NCBI GenBank assembly: GCA_002104985.1
Contig: MCGO01000058.1
Location: 186,001-250,000, forward strand
Direction: 5' to 3'
Source: Rhizoclosmatium globosum
Lineage: Eukaryota; Chytridiomycota; Chytridiomycetes; Chytridiales; Chytriomycetaceae
DNA: 64,000 nt
The notes under the pieces are model-generated. The model did not search any database, had not been told where the DNA came from, and saw only the letters and a program-made list of their open reading frames with translations. This document shows, in pieces, positions 63,526 through 64,000 of the stretch. The position numbers and the translations under genes were made by a program. Each line of letters opens with the position of its first letter. Positions within the stretch are counted from its first letter, which is position 1.

Positions 63526-64000
63526 ATGCTGAAGCTGCGCGCAAAGCTAGGAGAGTGGCAGCGACGACTCTCAACTAGTTTCAGAACGCCCTCTCCACGG
63601 ATCGCTCCCCGTCCATTACCGATCATCGAAGCCTCTGCTCTCGAGGATGATGGATTCGTGTTGATCAAGCAAGAACCCACTCAAGTTTCTCAAACAACAG
63701 CTCCTTCAGCAGAGCCGATCGCGAAACCTGATCCACTTGTTGAGCGTAAATCCCCTGTTCCAAGAGATACACTCTACTCCCAAGGATCGAACGCCTTCAC
63801 AGCCCAAGTACGTGCAGCCTATGCATTTAAAGGAGTCGAACTAGAGTTTGTCAGCTGGGACCGCATCGACCTGCAACCATCCTACTTCCCAGCCGGAACG
63901 CTTCCAGGTAACCCCTGTTCAATGATCCCTTGTATCTCACATATTCCAAAAACACAGTCATCGAACATCCATCAGGTCGTTTCTCGCATGACCCAGACCA
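63526..64000 (+). CDS. Glutathione S-transferase-like protein (5' part only)
   Basis: Exon 1 is 63526-63907 and exon 2 starts at 63958; the gene continues beyond the window. The N-terminus is basic (MLKLRAKLGEWQRRLSTSF), possibly a mitochondrial presequence, then a Pro/Ser-rich stretch. From about residue 90 the pattern fits a thioredoxin-like GST N-domain: LYSQGSNAFTAQVRAAYAFK, GVELEFVSWD and, across the intron, LPVIEHPSGRFSHD (the LPV-x-E/D cis-Pro region). The C-terminal half is needed to confirm. Confidence 0.65.
   Translation, partial: MLKLRAKLGEWQRRLSTSFRTPSPRIAPRPLPIIEASALEDDGFVLIKQEPTQVSQTTAPSAEPIAKPDPLVERKSPVPRDTLYSQGSNAFTAQVRAAYAFKGVELEFVSWDRIDLQPSYFPAGTLPGNPCSMIPCISHIPKTQSSNIHQVVSRMTQT

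Overview
This window is nuclear DNA of a zoosporic (flagellated) fungus, most likely a chytrid. Nearly every gene is cut by short GT-AG introns (about 44-70 nt). The protein set is fungal (a Chs5-like exomer subunit, an OPT transporter, fungal-type MFS phosphate and YeeE/YedE sulfur transporters). It also contains a Hemingway/CFAP97-like segment, a family tied to cilia and flagella, which points away from Dikarya. No bacterial operon signals, CRISPR arrays or viral genes were seen.

Layout. 1-14 kb is a conserved housekeeping block: the 5' part of a DEAH/DEVH RNA helicase with a mitochondrial presequence, the full PRP8 spliceosome core gene, and a divergent CRIPT gene whose start codon lies about 96 bp from that of PRP8. 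A secreted fucolectin-like repeat protein and an FNBP4-like WW protein follow. 14-24 kb holds a very large DUF4062-NACHT-WD40 STAND protein, probably fused to a CFAP97-like N-terminus, then a SUV3 RNA helicase. 24-29 kb is a full-length ABCC transporter.

29-34 kb is a tandem segmental duplication. It carries two SGNH-hydrolase-like type II membrane proteins, a shed fragment of the ABC transporter, and two damaged members of a small protein family. After an OPT transporter and a type I membrane protein with a PPxY tail, 38-50 kb is accessory ground. It contains a mariner-like MITE with 129-nt terminal inverted repeats, an F-box/histone-H3-fold protein, a YeeE transporter, a tRNA-Ala, an unrecognised protein, a kelch-MYND protein, and five more members of the small family. 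50-64 kb holds a phosphate-type MFS transporter, a kinase remnant, an AT-hook Q-rich protein, Chs5, a second MITE-like element, two Cys-rich paralogs, an S1/P1 nuclease, a PPPDE-PUL protein, an unknown protein and the start of a GST-like gene.

Most novel item: a family of about 95-130 aa proteins with a core of the form FKxSLxxYL-x3-GIxGIDARRxLL. Seven copies lie within 19 kb, on both strands. I do not recognise it as any described family.

Caution: many conserved genes (PRP8, CRIPT, the NACHT-WD gene, SUV3, the SGNH pair and others) carry single missing bases, often in short homopolymers, grouped in patches, while neighbouring genes are clean. I read these mainly as unpolished assembly. Coordinates are outer limits of joined exons, and broken frames should not be taken as pseudogenes without reads.
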